Origin: Bacteroidota bacterium
GTDB taxonomy: Bacteria; Bacteroidota; Bacteroidia; UBA8524
NCBI GenBank assembly: GCA_008933805.1
Contig: WBUH01000007.1
Location: 124,001-188,000, forward strand
Direction: 5' to 3'
DNA length: 64,000 bases
Shown here one piece after another: positions 9,097-18,164 of the stretch (the first letter of the stretch is position 1; each line of letters starts with the position of its first letter). The position numbers and the translations under genes are program-made. The notes beneath the pieces were generated by a model. The model ran no database searches. It saw only the letters and a program-made list of their open reading frames with translations, and had not been told where the DNA came from.

Positions 9097-10284
9097 ATGC
9101 AAAGAATTATTTTCTGCTTATCTGCTACATTATTGTTGTTTATAGCGGCTTGCAAGAAAGATAAGGGAGACAATAAAGATACTGCACAATACCCCGCAAT
9201 TCTGCCCTTTACTACTCCCGAAATGGAAACATACGGAGTGGGTATGGTACGCAATAATAATGGCCGTTTTACTGTTCAATTGGTGGATAAACAAGATGGA
9301 GGGGTGCTTCACTTTGCAAAAGCGTTGAGTTTAAGAATTGATCCTTCAAGTACTAACATAGTAGCATCTCAACGACAATTAACTGCCGGTCCATCACCAA
9401 TTTCGGGTAGTCTTCATTTCGATAAACTGAATAGCAACAGCGTTTCAATTGCACAAACAAAGGGAGCCGGTGATACGGTTTCCTTCTTTACGTTCCATAA
9501 ATTTAGTGAGGTATTATTGCCTCTTGAGATACGCAACACATCAGAAGCGAATTTTGAGTTGAGCAAAATGATACCTGTAGCCAATGGTTATCTATTTATC
9601 GGTTCAGTGCTAAAAAACAATCAGCGTGATGTATGTGTAATAAAATACTCTAAAACCTTAAATAGGGTTTGGACGAAAACTTTTGGCGGTAATTTGAATG
9701 ATGCTGGGATGGACGGTGTTGAACTTTGTGACAATAACTACGGGATTCTTGCATATACCTATAGCATTGGTTCAGGTGACCGTGATATATGGTACTTGAA
9801 ACTCAACACGAATGGTGATTTTATTTCAGGAACTACCTATGGCGGCAGCGGCTATGAAGAACCCCAACAGATTATTAACAATGGGTGCGATGTTTATATT
9901 GCAGGGCACTCTGCAAGTTTCGGTAATCCTGAACATCACGGGTATTTGCTAAAAATAACCGATAACGGCACTAAAATTTGGGAGAACACCTACGGTACAG
10001 GAAACCACGACGGTTTTCAAACAGTTACGTTTACTGCTGATAAATCGGGCTTAATTGCTGCGGGAAGAAGTATGCAAAGTACGACAGGCCCTGAAGATTT
10101 GTTTATTGTGTGTACTGATTTGAATGGCAACGAACTATGGCGTAAAAAATACGGAGAGGCTGATTTAACTGAAAACCCTGTTGCTATTCTTGCTGACGAA
10201 GAATTTTATTATGTGCTCTGCAACCGTATTGACTTAACGGGCAAATTCACCGCTGTTTTTATAAAGGATAAGTTACCTCAATAG
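9097..10284 (+). CDS. Lipoprotein with beta-propeller-like repeats
   Basis: A signal peptide ends in a clean lipobox (LFIAAC), followed by KKDKGDNKD. That charged stretch after the acylated cysteine is consistent with the Bacteroidota surface-export signal. The C-terminal two thirds show about four blade-like repeats with shared elements: GSGDRDIWYLKLNTNG, YGGSGYEEPQ, HGYLLKITDNG, EDLFIVCTDLNG and LWRKKYGE. This pattern is common in Bacteroidota proteins annotated as PQQ- or kelch-like propellers. It is probably a surface lipoprotein of unknown ligand. It is convergent with rsmG, with only 2 nt between stops. Confidence 0.75.
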   Translation: MQRIIFCLSATLLLFIAACKKDKGDNKDTAQYPAILPFTTPEMETYGVGMVRNNNGRFTVQLVDKQDGGVLHFAKALSLRIDPSSTNIVASQRQLTAGPSPISGSLHFDKLNSNSVSIAQTKGAGDTVSFFTFHKFSEVLLPLEIRNTSEANFELSKMIPVANGYLFIGSVLKNNQRDVCVIKYSKTLNRVWTKTFGGNLNDAGMDGVELCDNNYGILAYTYSIGSGDRDIWYLKLNTNGDFISGTTYGGSGYEEPQQIINNGCDVYIAGHSASFGNPEHHGYLLKITDNGTKIWENTYGTGNHDGFQTVTFTADKSGLIAAGRSMQSTTGPEDLFIVCTDLNGNELWRKKYGEADLTENPVAILADEEFYYVLCNRIDLTGKFTAVFIKDKLPQ

Positions 10285-10286
10285 TT

Positions 10287-10925
10287 TTACTTCCAAACGT
10301 GCACCACACTTTTGGTTTCAAAAAATTCTTCGGTGTAATATTCTGATAAGGGATAGGTATCTATCACCAATTTAGGATGCGCACTTACCAATTCACTCAA
10401 TTCTTCATCAAGGTCGCCTCCTTTAAGGTATAAAATACCGTTTTGTAGCGGGTTACGCTGCTCTCCCGATATTTTGTTTTTTACCCAGCCGTAAAAAGGC
10501 GTAATGCGGGTAACTGCGCGACTCACAATAAAGTCAAACTGGCCTTTTAGTGTCTCGGCACGTTGGTTCAGTGCTTTAACGTTTTGCAAGCCAAGAGCCG
10601 ATGAAACCTCTTGTACTACTTTTATTTTTTTACCTATGGAATCTACCAAGGTAAACTGGCACTGCGGAAACATAATTGCCAGCGGAATACCGGGGAAACC
10701 TCCGCCCGTACCCACATCCAATATGCGGCTTCCGTTCTCAAACATTACCACTTTTGCAATGCCCAAAGAGTGCAGGATATGACGTTCATACAACGCCTCA
10801 ATGTCCTTGCGCGAAATCACATTAATTTTCTCGTTCCACTCAGTATAAAGCGGCAACAACGCATCGAACTGCTTTAGCTGCTCTTCGGTAAGGTGATCAA
10901 AGTATTTGGTAATGATTTCAGGCAT
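10287..10925 (-). CDS. rsmG: 16S rRNA (guanine527-N7)-methyltransferase RsmG
   Basis: SAM-dependent methyltransferase that makes m7G527 in 16S rRNA. Motifs: N-terminal LYTEWNEKINVISRKD followed by ERHILHSL, SAM-binding loop ILDVGTGGGFPGIPLA, acidic end of strand 2 FTLVDS with KKIKVVQE, and FDFIVSRAV. The 212-aa length matches the family. It lies 24 nt downstream of the GT2 gene on the same strand and may be co-transcribed with it. Confidence 0.95.
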   Translation of the reverse strand: MPEIITKYFDHLTEEQLKQFDALLPLYTEWNEKINVISRKDIEALYERHILHSLGIAKVVMFENGSRILDVGTGGGFPGIPLAIMFPQCQFTLVDSIGKKIKVVQEVSSALGLQNVKALNQRAETLKGQFDFIVSRAVTRITPFYGWVKNKISGEQRNPLQNGILYLKGGDLDEELSELVSAHPKLVIDTYPLSEYYTEEFFETKSVVHVWK

Positions 10926-10949
10926 TTAATTTTAAAATGATAAGCGTAT

Positions 10950-12068
10950 TTACCAAACCCATTGTTTTTGCTTTGAAAATAATGTGCGCAAGCCCACCAA
11001 AAGGTAATACACAAAGTAAAAAATATCTAACAGTATAATACCCCAAATAAGGTTGTTTTCTTTTAGCTTGTCCATTGCTAAATAATACACAGGGATAATG
11101 GCCAATAAGCGTACCCCGTATGCAATACCTACCCACATAGGCATAAACCAAAACGAAAGCAATACAATGGCGCTGGCATAAAACAATATATGACTGATGT
11201 TTAGCACAGTTAAAAGAGTCTTTGTACCGGTTTTGTAATGCTTGCCAGTGTACATATGACGGCGTTTCTGCTTGAACCAATCTCCCCATTTTGTTTTTGG
11301 GTTTGAAATGGTAAACGCTGAAGGGCGAATGCTAATCTCTGCATTAGACGCAGTTGCCACCTCATTAACAAAAAGGTCATCATCGCCTGATATAATGTGA
11401 TTATGGCTGGCAAATCCCTTTACCCTAAAAAATGTATTCTTTTTGTACGAAAGGTTGCGGCCAACACCCATATAAGGTTTGCCTGCTAACGCAAACGAAA
11501 GGTATTGCAGAGCAGTATAAAAAGTTTCGTAGCGAATAAGGTAGTTTAGTAATCCGCCTGTTTTTTTGTAGGCTCCGTAGCCCAAAACAACCTCGGTTTT
11601 TTGTCCGTATGCCTGCTGCATTTGGGTAATCCAATCAGCACCAGCGGGCATACAATCGGCATCGGTAAGCAAAAGAGTATCGTATTTTGCAGCCTTTATA
11701 CCCAAAGTAATGGCAAACTTTTTACCCTTTGGATAGCGTTCCTGCTCTTTAATAGTAACAATGTGCAGGTTGGGATATTGCAAGGCAAACTCTTTTAACA
11801 ATTCCTCGGTTCCGTCCCACGAAACGTTGTTAACCACCACAATTTCAAACTCAGGGTGGTTTTGGTTAAAGAATAACGGCAGGTAATTACGAAGGTTTTC
11901 AACTTCGTTTTTTGCAACAATAATTACTGAAACGGGTAATACAGGCTGCGGAACAGCCTTAGCTTTATAGCCGGCCAAGCGACTAAAGAAGCCTAGAATG
12001 TATACAAGCTGGACAAGAGTAAATACCCCGAGCGCAAATAAAATTACCTGTAGCCAAATCAAATCCAT
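10950..12068 (-). CDS. Glycosyltransferase family 2, membrane-associated
   Basis: N-terminal membrane helix (about residues 3-27 from the chosen start), GT-A domain, then two or three C-terminal helices. Seen: SVIIVAKNEVENL, FEIVVVNNVSWDGT, the metal site in LLLTDADCMP, SGDDDLFVNE and KQKRRHMYTGKHY. The frame extends to 12119, but a perfect TATTTTTG box ends 5 nt before ATG 12068, so the shorter start is preferred (372 aa). It is related in layout to the GT2 at 2665 but clearly divergent in sequence. Acceptor and donor unknown. Confidence 0.85.
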   Translation of the reverse strand: MDLIWLQVILFALGVFTLVQLVYILGFFSRLAGYKAKAVPQPVLPVSVIIVAKNEVENLRNYLPLFFNQNHPEFEIVVVNNVSWDGTEELLKEFALQYPNLHIVTIKEQERYPKGKKFAITLGIKAAKYDTLLLTDADCMPAGADWITQMQQAYGQKTEVVLGYGAYKKTGGLLNYLIRYETFYTALQYLSFALAGKPYMGVGRNLSYKKNTFFRVKGFASHNHIISGDDDLFVNEVATASNAEISIRPSAFTISNPKTKWGDWFKQKRRHMYTGKHYKTGTKTLLTVLNISHILFYASAIVLLSFWFMPMWVGIAYGVRLLAIIPVYYLAMDKLKENNLIWGIILLDIFYFVYYLLVGLRTLFSKQKQWVW

Positions 12069-12073
12069 CGCTG

Positions 12074-12081
12074 CAAAAATA
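12074..12081 (-). promoter_or_regulatory. -7 promoter box TATTTTTG of the GT2 gene
   Basis: Perfect TAnnTTTG, 5 nt before ATG 12068. Initiation a few bases downstream would give a leaderless or 1-3 nt leader mRNA. No clear TTTG at -33. Confidence 0.6.
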
Positions 12082-12231
12082 AATTGCAACAACGGTTGGC
12101 TGAACAATATAATGTCCACAGTAATCTATACCTATTTGTTAATAATTTATTTGCAATAAACGCGTTGTATTAAAAATGAGTTAAATGTTTTAGATTTTTC
12201 ACTCACAAAAGCACTTTTTTTGACTTTTTGT

Positions 12232-12262
12232 TTTGCATTTAACAAACTTTTTGATATACTTG
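12232..12262 (+). promoter_or_regulatory. Promoter of the RlpA-like gene (TTTG-N19-TATACTTG)
   Basis: The most complete Bacteroidota promoter in the window: TTTG at 12232-12235, exactly 19 nt spacer, then TATACTTG at 12255-12262 (one mismatch to TAnnTTTG). It leaves a leader of about 30 nt before ATG 12301. Confidence 0.7.
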
Positions 12263-12300
12263 TGAAGTTTTAAAAATAAACACTTAAGTTCTATTTATTA

Positions 12301-13044
12301 ATGATGAGGTTTTTGAGGGGTGCTATAGCTACGGCACTTTTTTTCATTTCGGTATCTGCAGGTATTTCGCAAAGCGTTACTAAAGGCTTTGCCAGCACTT
12401 ATCCGCTTGCAATGGAAGGCAGCAATACTGCCAGTGGTGAATTGTACATCTCAACAGAATTCACTGCTTGTCACTCATCATTACCCTTTAATACCTTAGT
12501 AAAGGTTACCAATCTTAAAAACAACAAATCAGTAACAGTTCGTATCAACGACCGTTTCAACTTCCGTAACTCAAGGGTTATAGATGTTTCTAACGCTGCT
12601 GCAACTGAAATCAGTTTGTTTGATGAGATTACCCCACAGGTTTCTATAGAAGTTATCGGTATTGCTGATGCCATTATGATGGCCTCTGTAAAGGCAAAAC
12701 AAGATGCTGCCAAAAACCCTGTAAAAATAGCTTCAACTCCTGCACCCACACTTAAAAAGAAAGTTCCTGCCGAAAAGCAACAACCTGTTGTAGCATCTGT
12801 AACTACTACACCTGCTCAACAACCTGCAACTCCTGAAAAAACTGCTCCTGCAACTGCCAGCGTAACTCCTGATGTTGCTAAAACACAAGTTTCTTCAGCC
12901 CTTGCTTTGGCAGAGGTTAAGAAAGAGACTCCTGAGTTGCTTTCAGGAATCAAGATATCAATCCCTACTATTTCAGTAGAAGCCATCAGCAATTTGGCTA
13001 CCATCTCTATCAAATACCTTTCGATGGGTTTTTTGAGAAGGTAA
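12301..13044 (+). CDS. RlpA-like double-psi beta-barrel protein
   Basis: Exported by a Sec signal peptide (residues 1-23, ending SAGISQS). The RlpA double-psi barrel follows at about 27-122: GFASTYPLAMEGSNTASGE, TACHSSLPFNTLVKVTNL, VTVRINDRFNF and RVIDVSNAAATEI. RlpA proteins cleave denuded glycan strands or bind peptidoglycan at the septum. Here the expected SPOR domain is absent; the remaining ~110 residues are A/P/T/K-rich and look disordered, with a short hydrophobic C-terminus. The fold call is firm; lytic activity is not demonstrated by the sequence. Confidence 0.82.
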   Translation: MMRFLRGAIATALFFISVSAGISQSVTKGFASTYPLAMEGSNTASGELYISTEFTACHSSLPFNTLVKVTNLKNNKSVTVRINDRFNFRNSRVIDVSNAAATEISLFDEITPQVSIEVIGIADAIMMASVKAKQDAAKNPVKIASTPAPTLKKKVPAEKQQPVVASVTTTPAQQPATPEKTAPATASVTPDVAKTQVSSALALAEVKKETPELLSGIKISIPTISVEAISNLATISIKYLSMGFLRR

Positions 13045-13048
13045 TTGA

Positions 13049-14146
13049 TTAGCGAAGCTTGTACATTTTTCCTGGCAAACTCTTCACCACGTTTTTCAAT
13101 TCCAGTTCCAGCAATACCATTGCGGTTTGGTTTATTGTGAGGTTGGCAGCATAGCCAATATCATCCATCCCTACCCCGTTATTGTTCCTTAACACTTCAA
13201 CTACTTTATGTTCGTCGTTTGACAGTTCAAACAACAGCTGCACTTGTGGTGCCGGTTGATTGGAAGTACTTGCCTCCCACCCCATCATCTGGGCAATATC
13301 TTCGGCACTTTCAATCAATGCCGCCTTGTTGGTTTTAATTAAATGATTACACCCCCTATTAGGGTTTGAAGGCGATGTAGGCACTGCAAACACATCACGG
13401 TTATAGCCAAAGGCAATTTCAGCCGTAATCATCGACCCTCCTTTCACGTCTGTTTCTATCACTACCACGGCATCGCACAATCCGGCTACAATACGGTTTC
13501 GGGTCGGGAAATTTTCTCTGTCGGGGTTAGTCCCTGTAGTATATTCTGTAAGTAATCCTCCGTTCTCAAGCATCCGCTTTGCTGTGTTTTTATGCGTAGC
13601 GGGGTACAACCTATCCAAACCGTGCGCAAGCACTGCAATGGTAGGCATTTGATTATCTATAGCGGCTTTGTGGGCGGTAATGTCAATTCCGTAAGCAAGC
13701 CCGCTAACAATGGTACAGTTATAGGTTTTTAATTCGGCAATCAATCGGGTACAAAACTCTTTGGCCTCATCGCTGGCTTTCCTCGTTCCTACAATACCCA
13801 ACATTCTATGAGATTGCACGTTCATTGCCCCTAATGTGTAAACCATCATAGGCGCATCGGCAATGTGTTTTAGTTTTTCAGGATAGCCTGTATCGCTAAA
13901 GAATAACGGAGTAATGCCGTGTTTTTCAATAAAATCAAGTTCGGTTTGGGCTCGGTCAAAGGCTGAAAATGTTAAAATACTCTCAGCCACCTGCGGCCCA
14001 ATGCCCGGCACCTTTAGCAATTTTGCTTTGGATTGATTAAACACGGCTTTTGCACTACCGCAATAAGCCAACAGGCTTTTGGCCAAAACATTACCCACAT
14101 TAGGTATTAATGTAAGGGCAATTTTGTACAGAATATCAGGGGGCAA
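13049..14146 (-). CDS. dprA: DNA-processing protein DprA
   Basis: Rossmann-like protein that binds ssDNA and loads RecA during natural transformation. N-terminal helix-hairpin-helix region (VPGIGPQVAESIL), then the DprA core: MLGIVGTRKAS, TIVSGLAYGIDITAHKAA, TIAVLAHGLDRLYPATH, LLTEYTTGTNPDRENFPTRNRIVAGL and GGSMITAEIA. A C-terminal winged helix runs over about the last 65 residues. 365 aa is the usual length. The only sensible start is TTG 14146, one base after the stop of the upstream small lipoprotein, so translation is probably coupled. Convergent with the RlpA-like gene (4 nt gap). Confidence 0.93.
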   Translation of the reverse strand: MPPDILYKIALTLIPNVGNVLAKSLLAYCGSAKAVFNQSKAKLLKVPGIGPQVAESILTFSAFDRAQTELDFIEKHGITPLFFSDTGYPEKLKHIADAPMMVYTLGAMNVQSHRMLGIVGTRKASDEAKEFCTRLIAELKTYNCTIVSGLAYGIDITAHKAAIDNQMPTIAVLAHGLDRLYPATHKNTAKRMLENGGLLTEYTTGTNPDRENFPTRNRIVAGLCDAVVVIETDVKGGSMITAEIAFGYNRDVFAVPTSPSNPNRGCNHLIKTNKAALIESAEDIAQMMGWEASTSNQPAPQVQLLFELSNDEHKVVEVLRNNNGVGMDDIGYAANLTINQTAMVLLELELKNVVKSLPGKMYKLR

Positions 14147-14147
14147 G

Positions 14148-14336
14148 TTATTGTTTGTTTTTGCGTCGTTTGTCCAATTCTTGTTTCAGACTATCATACT
14201 TACCCCTATCGTCAACACCCGGTTGAGGTGCTTGCCACAAGCTGTCGCTTGCGGGCTCAGGCTGCGCAGTTTCCTGTTTTGTTTTGCAGCCTACTATCAG
14301 TGCAAGTATGCTAACGGCTAATAATAACTTTCTCAT
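14148..14336 (-). CDS. Small lipoprotein, 62 aa
   Basis: Start chosen at ATG 14336 because it directly begins a lipoprotein signal (MRKLLLAVSILALIVGC). The longer frame to 14363 would put extra residues before the signal peptide. The mature part is about 44 residues, Q/P/D/K-rich, with no recognised domain. It overlaps the 3' end of the upstream T9SS gene by 26 nt and ends 1 nt before dprA. Function unknown. Confidence 0.7.
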   Translation of the reverse strand: MRKLLLAVSILALIVGCKTKQETAQPEPASDSLWQAPQPGVDDRGKYDSLKQELDKRRKNKQ

Positions 14337-16167
14337 TTTTGATGATGGCAGCACCGTTTTCAATGTTCAAATAATACACCCCGTTTGTAAGGGGCAATGT
14401 ATTAAATGTGAACTTGTTGGTACCGGCCTTTACCTTTACTTCCGCCAATTTTGATACCAGTTTACCGTTAACGTCATATAAGTTGAATACCAATTGGGCC
14501 GACTGAGGTAAATCAAATTCTACATTAAACCACTCAATTGCAGGATTGGGGTAAATGTTCATATCAAATTTTGACTGTGAAGCTTCGGGGGTAGATAACG
14601 CAGGGTCGGGGTTGGTAATTTTACCAAGAACAGTAATATGGCTGGGCGATTGGGCAAGGCTACCCGCTAACCAAAACGTACGCGGCTCGTTGTATTTGCG
14701 TTGGATACCTGTATAATCTCCCCAACGTTCAAGAGTATCGGTAAGTACGTTAATTACACCTGTGCCTTGTTTCACATCAATCACATCAGAGTATTGAAAA
14801 TCTCTGTTTACATACATTGCCACAGTACCTGCATTGTAATTTTTAGACACTTTTGAGAAGGTTAGCATGGCACTATTGTCCCACGATTCGCCATTACCTG
14901 CATACGCAATATCGGGATAGCCGTAATCTACTGAATCAGCACTGATAATGTTTAGGGTGGCAGTGTTTGCATTTACGTTCATATACCCGTGAAAAATACC
15001 CGCAGTGTAGTAGTTAGTGTCTACACAGTTGCCTGCAAATTGTATAATACCGTTTTGTATCATGGCAGTAAGAATACGGCCGTCGTTGGTAGATAGCCAT
15101 TGCTGGCCGCCCGGTTGAGGCGCATTGGGAGGGAAACCATAACTTCTGCTGGCTTTTACCAAACGAGTGCTTAGGGTAGCCGTGCCCGAATTAAGGGTAT
15201 TGGTTATTTCGTGCAGAAAAATGCTATCGTTTTGAAAATCGGTAGGGCGAACAGATAAGAAATAGGCATTAGGCCCTGCGGGAGACAAACCGCCTTGTGC
15301 AGGACAAATACTCCACACATTGCGATTGCCGTATTTAATACCGTTCCATTTGTTGTATTTCAATGCGGTGTCGCCATTGTAACCGCTATTTTTGTTTACC
15401 TGCCAAATCATCGACTCGATAAAACCATCGCGCCACCCTCCGTTGTTTTTAAGCATATTAAGGGTGATGAACAAATCTTCTTTAGTAAGGCTGATAATCG
15501 GGTAATCAGACCATGTATCGTTTTGAAACAAGTTAGCTCCGGGCAAGGCATAGGCATACCATTCGCCGGTAGGGTCGTTAGTTTTTGAAACGCATACGTA
15601 TGTTTTGCTATCGGCATCCCTATCGTTCAAAAAAACAATAATAAAACGGTCGGCATCAGGGTCGTACACTACCCGTGGGTCAAATGCTGAACTTTGTGCT
15701 AAGGGAATATTACCCAAAATACGCAGGGTAAAGTTTTTAAGTATCTGCCCTGTTTCGCTAAACACCCGCATATTGCTGTTCATCACGCTCACAATCTTGC
15801 CGTCGTTGCTAATGGCAATATCGTTATCGTTGGGTGTGCCGTTGGGTGAGTTACCAAGTGAAGTAAACGCTACAGTGGGGTTTACAGCAATCCCGGCTTT
15901 GTGAATAATAGGCTGCTTGGTGCTTTTATGCTCAAGACGCAAGCGGTTCACAACTTCCTTTCTGTAGTTAAAATCGCTACCTGGTTTGGGCATCTCGGTA
16001 ATGGTAAGTATGCTTGGGCTAAAACTCTTTTCAACCTCTTCAAACCTAACTGTACCAATTAACTTTACACTCCCTGTTTGAGGGGTAATAACGTTTTGCT
16101 GGGCACTAACCGCCAAAGGAGCCATACAACCCAAAAAGGCTATGTATTTAATAAACCTATTCTTCAT
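14311..16167 (-). CDS. T9SS type A sorting-domain protein
   Basis: A 618-aa secreted protein with signal peptide (cleavage after AVSAQQ, about residue 23). The large central region (about 90-520) reads like a beta-propeller around ISNDGKIVSVMNSNMRVF and VYDPDADRFIIVFLND. The end is a type IX secretion signal domain (about 540-618): MNIYPNPAIEWFNVEF, FNLYDVNGKLVSKL and LTNGVYYLNIENG. It would cross the outer membrane through the T9SS and be anchored or released. No catalytic motif is recognised. Confidence 0.85.
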   Translation of the reverse strand: MKNRFIKYIAFLGCMAPLAVSAQQNVITPQTGSVKLIGTVRFEEVEKSFSPSILTITEMPKPGSDFNYRKEVVNRLRLEHKSTKQPIIHKAGIAVNPTVAFTSLGNSPNGTPNDNDIAISNDGKIVSVMNSNMRVFSETGQILKNFTLRILGNIPLAQSSAFDPRVVYDPDADRFIIVFLNDRDADSKTYVCVSKTNDPTGEWYAYALPGANLFQNDTWSDYPIISLTKEDLFITLNMLKNNGGWRDGFIESMIWQVNKNSGYNGDTALKYNKWNGIKYGNRNVWSICPAQGGLSPAGPNAYFLSVRPTDFQNDSIFLHEITNTLNSGTATLSTRLVKASRSYGFPPNAPQPGGQQWLSTNDGRILTAMIQNGIIQFAGNCVDTNYYTAGIFHGYMNVNANTATLNIISADSVDYGYPDIAYAGNGESWDNSAMLTFSKVSKNYNAGTVAMYVNRDFQYSDVIDVKQGTGVINVLTDTLERWGDYTGIQRKYNEPRTFWLAGSLAQSPSHITVLGKITNPDPALSTPEASQSKFDMNIYPNPAIEWFNVEFDLPQSAQLVFNLYDVNGKLVSKLAEVKVKAGTNKFTFNTLPLTNGVYYLNIENGAAIIKNEKVIISR

Positions 16168-16172
16168 AATAA

Positions 16173-16180
16173 CAAATTTA
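16173..16180 (-). promoter_or_regulatory. -7 promoter box TAAATTTG of the T9SS gene
   Basis: Perfect TAnnTTTG, 5 nt before ATG 16167. No clear -33 TTTG at the expected spacing. Confidence 0.55.
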
Positions 16181-16275
16181 AGATTTATGACCGTTGCACG
16201 AAGGATTTTGTTGTTTGGTGTAAATGTGAACCCCGGTTATTTTTTAATTAGTGCTTTGTGTTATAAATTAGCTTT

Positions 16276-16713
16276 ATGAAATACACTAACCAAATAACTA
16301 TAAACCAACCTATTGCAAAAGTTATTGAATTGTTTGACAATGCTGACAATATGCAATATTGGATGCCCGGTTTTGTGAGTTATGAGTTTATTGAAGGGGT
16401 GCCCGGCCAAGTAGGTTCTAAAATGAAGCTGACTTTTAAAATGGGCAACCGTGAAATGGTATTGACAGAGACAATTACTGTGCGCAATTTACCGCAAGAG
16501 TTTAGCGGAACGTATGAGCACAAAGGGGTTTATAATGTGGTAAAAAACTTTTTTAGTGCGGTGGATGAAAACACCACGTTGTATAAATCCGAATCGGAGT
16601 TTCAGTTCTCTACCTTTGGGATGAAACTATTGGGCTGGCTGATGCCGGGCGCTTTTAAAAAGCAATCACAAAAGTATCTTGAACAGTTTAAGGCTTTTGC
16701 AGAGAAATCGTAA
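16276..16713 (+). CDS. SRPBCC (START-like) family protein
   Basis: A 145-aa soluble protein of the Bet v1/polyketide-cyclase fold. The opening QITINQPIAKVIELFDNADNMQYWMP is the typical first strand and helix pair, followed by GSKMKLTFKMGNREMVLTETI and a long C-terminal helix. These proteins bind hydrophobic ligands; none is predictable here. It stands alone, divergent from the T9SS gene, and ends 7 nt from the convergent GNAT gene. Confidence 0.8.
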   Translation: MKYTNQITINQPIAKVIELFDNADNMQYWMPGFVSYEFIEGVPGQVGSKMKLTFKMGNREMVLTETITVRNLPQEFSGTYEHKGVYNVVKNFFSAVDENTTLYKSESEFQFSTFGMKLLGWLMPGAFKKQSQKYLEQFKAFAEKS

Positions 16714-16720
16714 TAACGGC

Positions 16721-17161
16721 TTATCCTTTTTCGTAAATATTCATACGAAAAATAGACATATACCTTTTGGGGTCTTTTACGATGGTAAACCCAAACTGTT
16801 CGTACAGGGTATGGGCATCTTGAGTACCCAGCATAATGTTGCGCAAACCGCTTGCATACTCGTTTGAAATAAAGTGAGCTACCATAGCTTTTGATAAGCC
16901 TTTGCCCCTGTGGGCAGGCAATACAAAAACATCGGCCAAGTAAGCAAAGGTGGCGTAATCGGTAATAAACCGCGCAAACCCTACTTGCTTGCCTTCGTGG
17001 TAAACACCCACGCAATCAGCACCAAGTATTGATTTTTCTACTACCTGCATCGGTATGTTTTTGGCCCAATACGAGTGTTTGCTTAAAAATTCATGTATTA
17101 CGGTATGTTGCAAAAGGCTTTTATCTTCTGAAAGAAAGTAGCCGTTCCCTAAGTCCTTCAT
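16721..17161 (-). CDS. GNAT family N-acetyltransferase
   Basis: A 146-aa single-domain acetyltransferase. The acetyl-CoA pyrophosphate loop is seen in DVFVLPAHRGKGLSKAMV (R-x-x-G-x-G type), preceded by the beta-4 strand of VGFARFITD and followed by the C-terminal LYEQFGFTIVKDPKRYM. Substrate unknown. ATG 17161 is only 4 nt from a perfect promoter box, which supports the start. Confidence 0.88.
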   Translation of the reverse strand: MKDLGNGYFLSEDKSLLQHTVIHEFLSKHSYWAKNIPMQVVEKSILGADCVGVYHEGKQVGFARFITDYATFAYLADVFVLPAHRGKGLSKAMVAHFISNEYASGLRNIMLGTQDAHTLYEQFGFTIVKDPKRYMSIFRMNIYEKG

Positions 17162-17165
17162 ACTG

Positions 17166-17173
17166 CAAATGTA
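17166..17173 (-). promoter_or_regulatory. -7 promoter box TACATTTG of the GNAT gene
   Basis: Perfect TAnnTTTG, 4 nt before ATG 17161. Initiation would fall on or next to the start codon, so a leaderless mRNA is likely. Confidence 0.6.
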
Positions 17174-17202
17174 TAACGCAGCCGTTGCCCTTGCTTATCT
17201 TT

Positions 17203-18111
17203 TTAAAAAGCATAACAAGCATCCCCGCGTTTGCTGCCTTTCAGTTTTATATTTAGGGTGATATAAAGTACTGAGTAATTATCAGTTGATGACGGATTTC
17301 CGCGTGGCTCTCCGCCCGGTCGTTTTATCCCGCCCGGAAAACGGTTTTTATCAGCTATCTCAGCTGCAATATCCCCTTTAAGTTGTCGTAGGGATGTGTT
17401 ATTATAATAAGACGCACTCACATCGTCCATATCATCGGTAAAGGTTTTATTAAACACCAACTCGGCACCTAAAGATATGCCTCGCCCCAGTAAGTATTTA
17501 TACCCCGCACCAATGGGAATGGCTAACGTATTCAATTTATACTCCGAAGGCCCTCCGGGAAGCCCCTGCCCTGCTGTTGAAAGTTCAGGTAATGAGTACC
17601 ATTGCCCGTATAAACTGCCATAAGGACGGAAAGTCATTATTGACACTCCTGCAAACACATATAGATTTTGTTTTTTGGTAATGTATTTCTTTTGTGCTGT
17701 ACGTCCGTTTCTAAAATTCCAGTTAAGTAGCGAATATTCCAGCGTGGCGGCAAAACCAAATACATTTGATTTGAAATCGAGGTTGCGTTGTTTACGGTAC
17801 TGGCTTGATGATAATGAATCGAATCCTTTTACCTGTGCATAGGCAAACGTTCCTCTAACAGCCACCCTGTTTGTTATATGATACCTTAGCCCTCCCTGAA
17901 AAGCTGCGCCTGATGTATTACCATCAATACTGGTAGGGCCATCGGCACCCAAGTCGCCTGAGAAATAGGTGCCGCCCACACCTAACACCAGCTCTAAGCC
18001 CTCTGCCCCGCTGCTTCGCTGAGCCAAGACAGAGGCTTGGGTAAGGAGCAGTAATAGCAGCAGTTGTAGTTGCTTACTACGATAATGTGAAAACAGGCCG
18101 GAAAAAGACAT
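17203..18111 (-). CDS. PorG-like outer-membrane beta-barrel (DUF6089 family)
   Basis: Outer-membrane protein with a leucine-rich signal peptide (QLQLLLLLLLTQASVLAQ). Family features: early VLGVGGTYFSGDLG, mid VFAGVSIMTFRPYG, PIGAGYKYLLGRG, and the signature FTDDMDDVSASYYN, which matches FTDYLDDVS in the three copies at 44.9-47.5 kb. In Porphyromonas the relative PorG is part of the T9SS. ATG 18111 gives a normal signal peptide; the frame is open to ATG 18159 but those 16 residues look non-coding. It is the lone copy away from the cluster. Confidence 0.82.
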   Translation of the reverse strand: MSFSGLFSHYRSKQLQLLLLLLLTQASVLAQRSSGAEGLELVLGVGGTYFSGDLGADGPTSIDGNTSGAAFQGGLRYHITNRVAVRGTFAYAQVKGFDSLSSSQYRKQRNLDFKSNVFGFAATLEYSLLNWNFRNGRTAQKKYITKKQNLYVFAGVSIMTFRPYGSLYGQWYSLPELSTAGQGLPGGPSEYKLNTLAIPIGAGYKYLLGRGISLGAELVFNKTFTDDMDDVSASYYNNTSLRQLKGDIAAEIADKNRFPGGIKRPGGEPRGNPSSTDNYSVLYITLNIKLKGSKRGDACYAF

Positions 18112-18164
18112 TGAACCACCATAGCAACGGGTGTTTGCAGCAGTACAGTTTATTGGCATATAGG

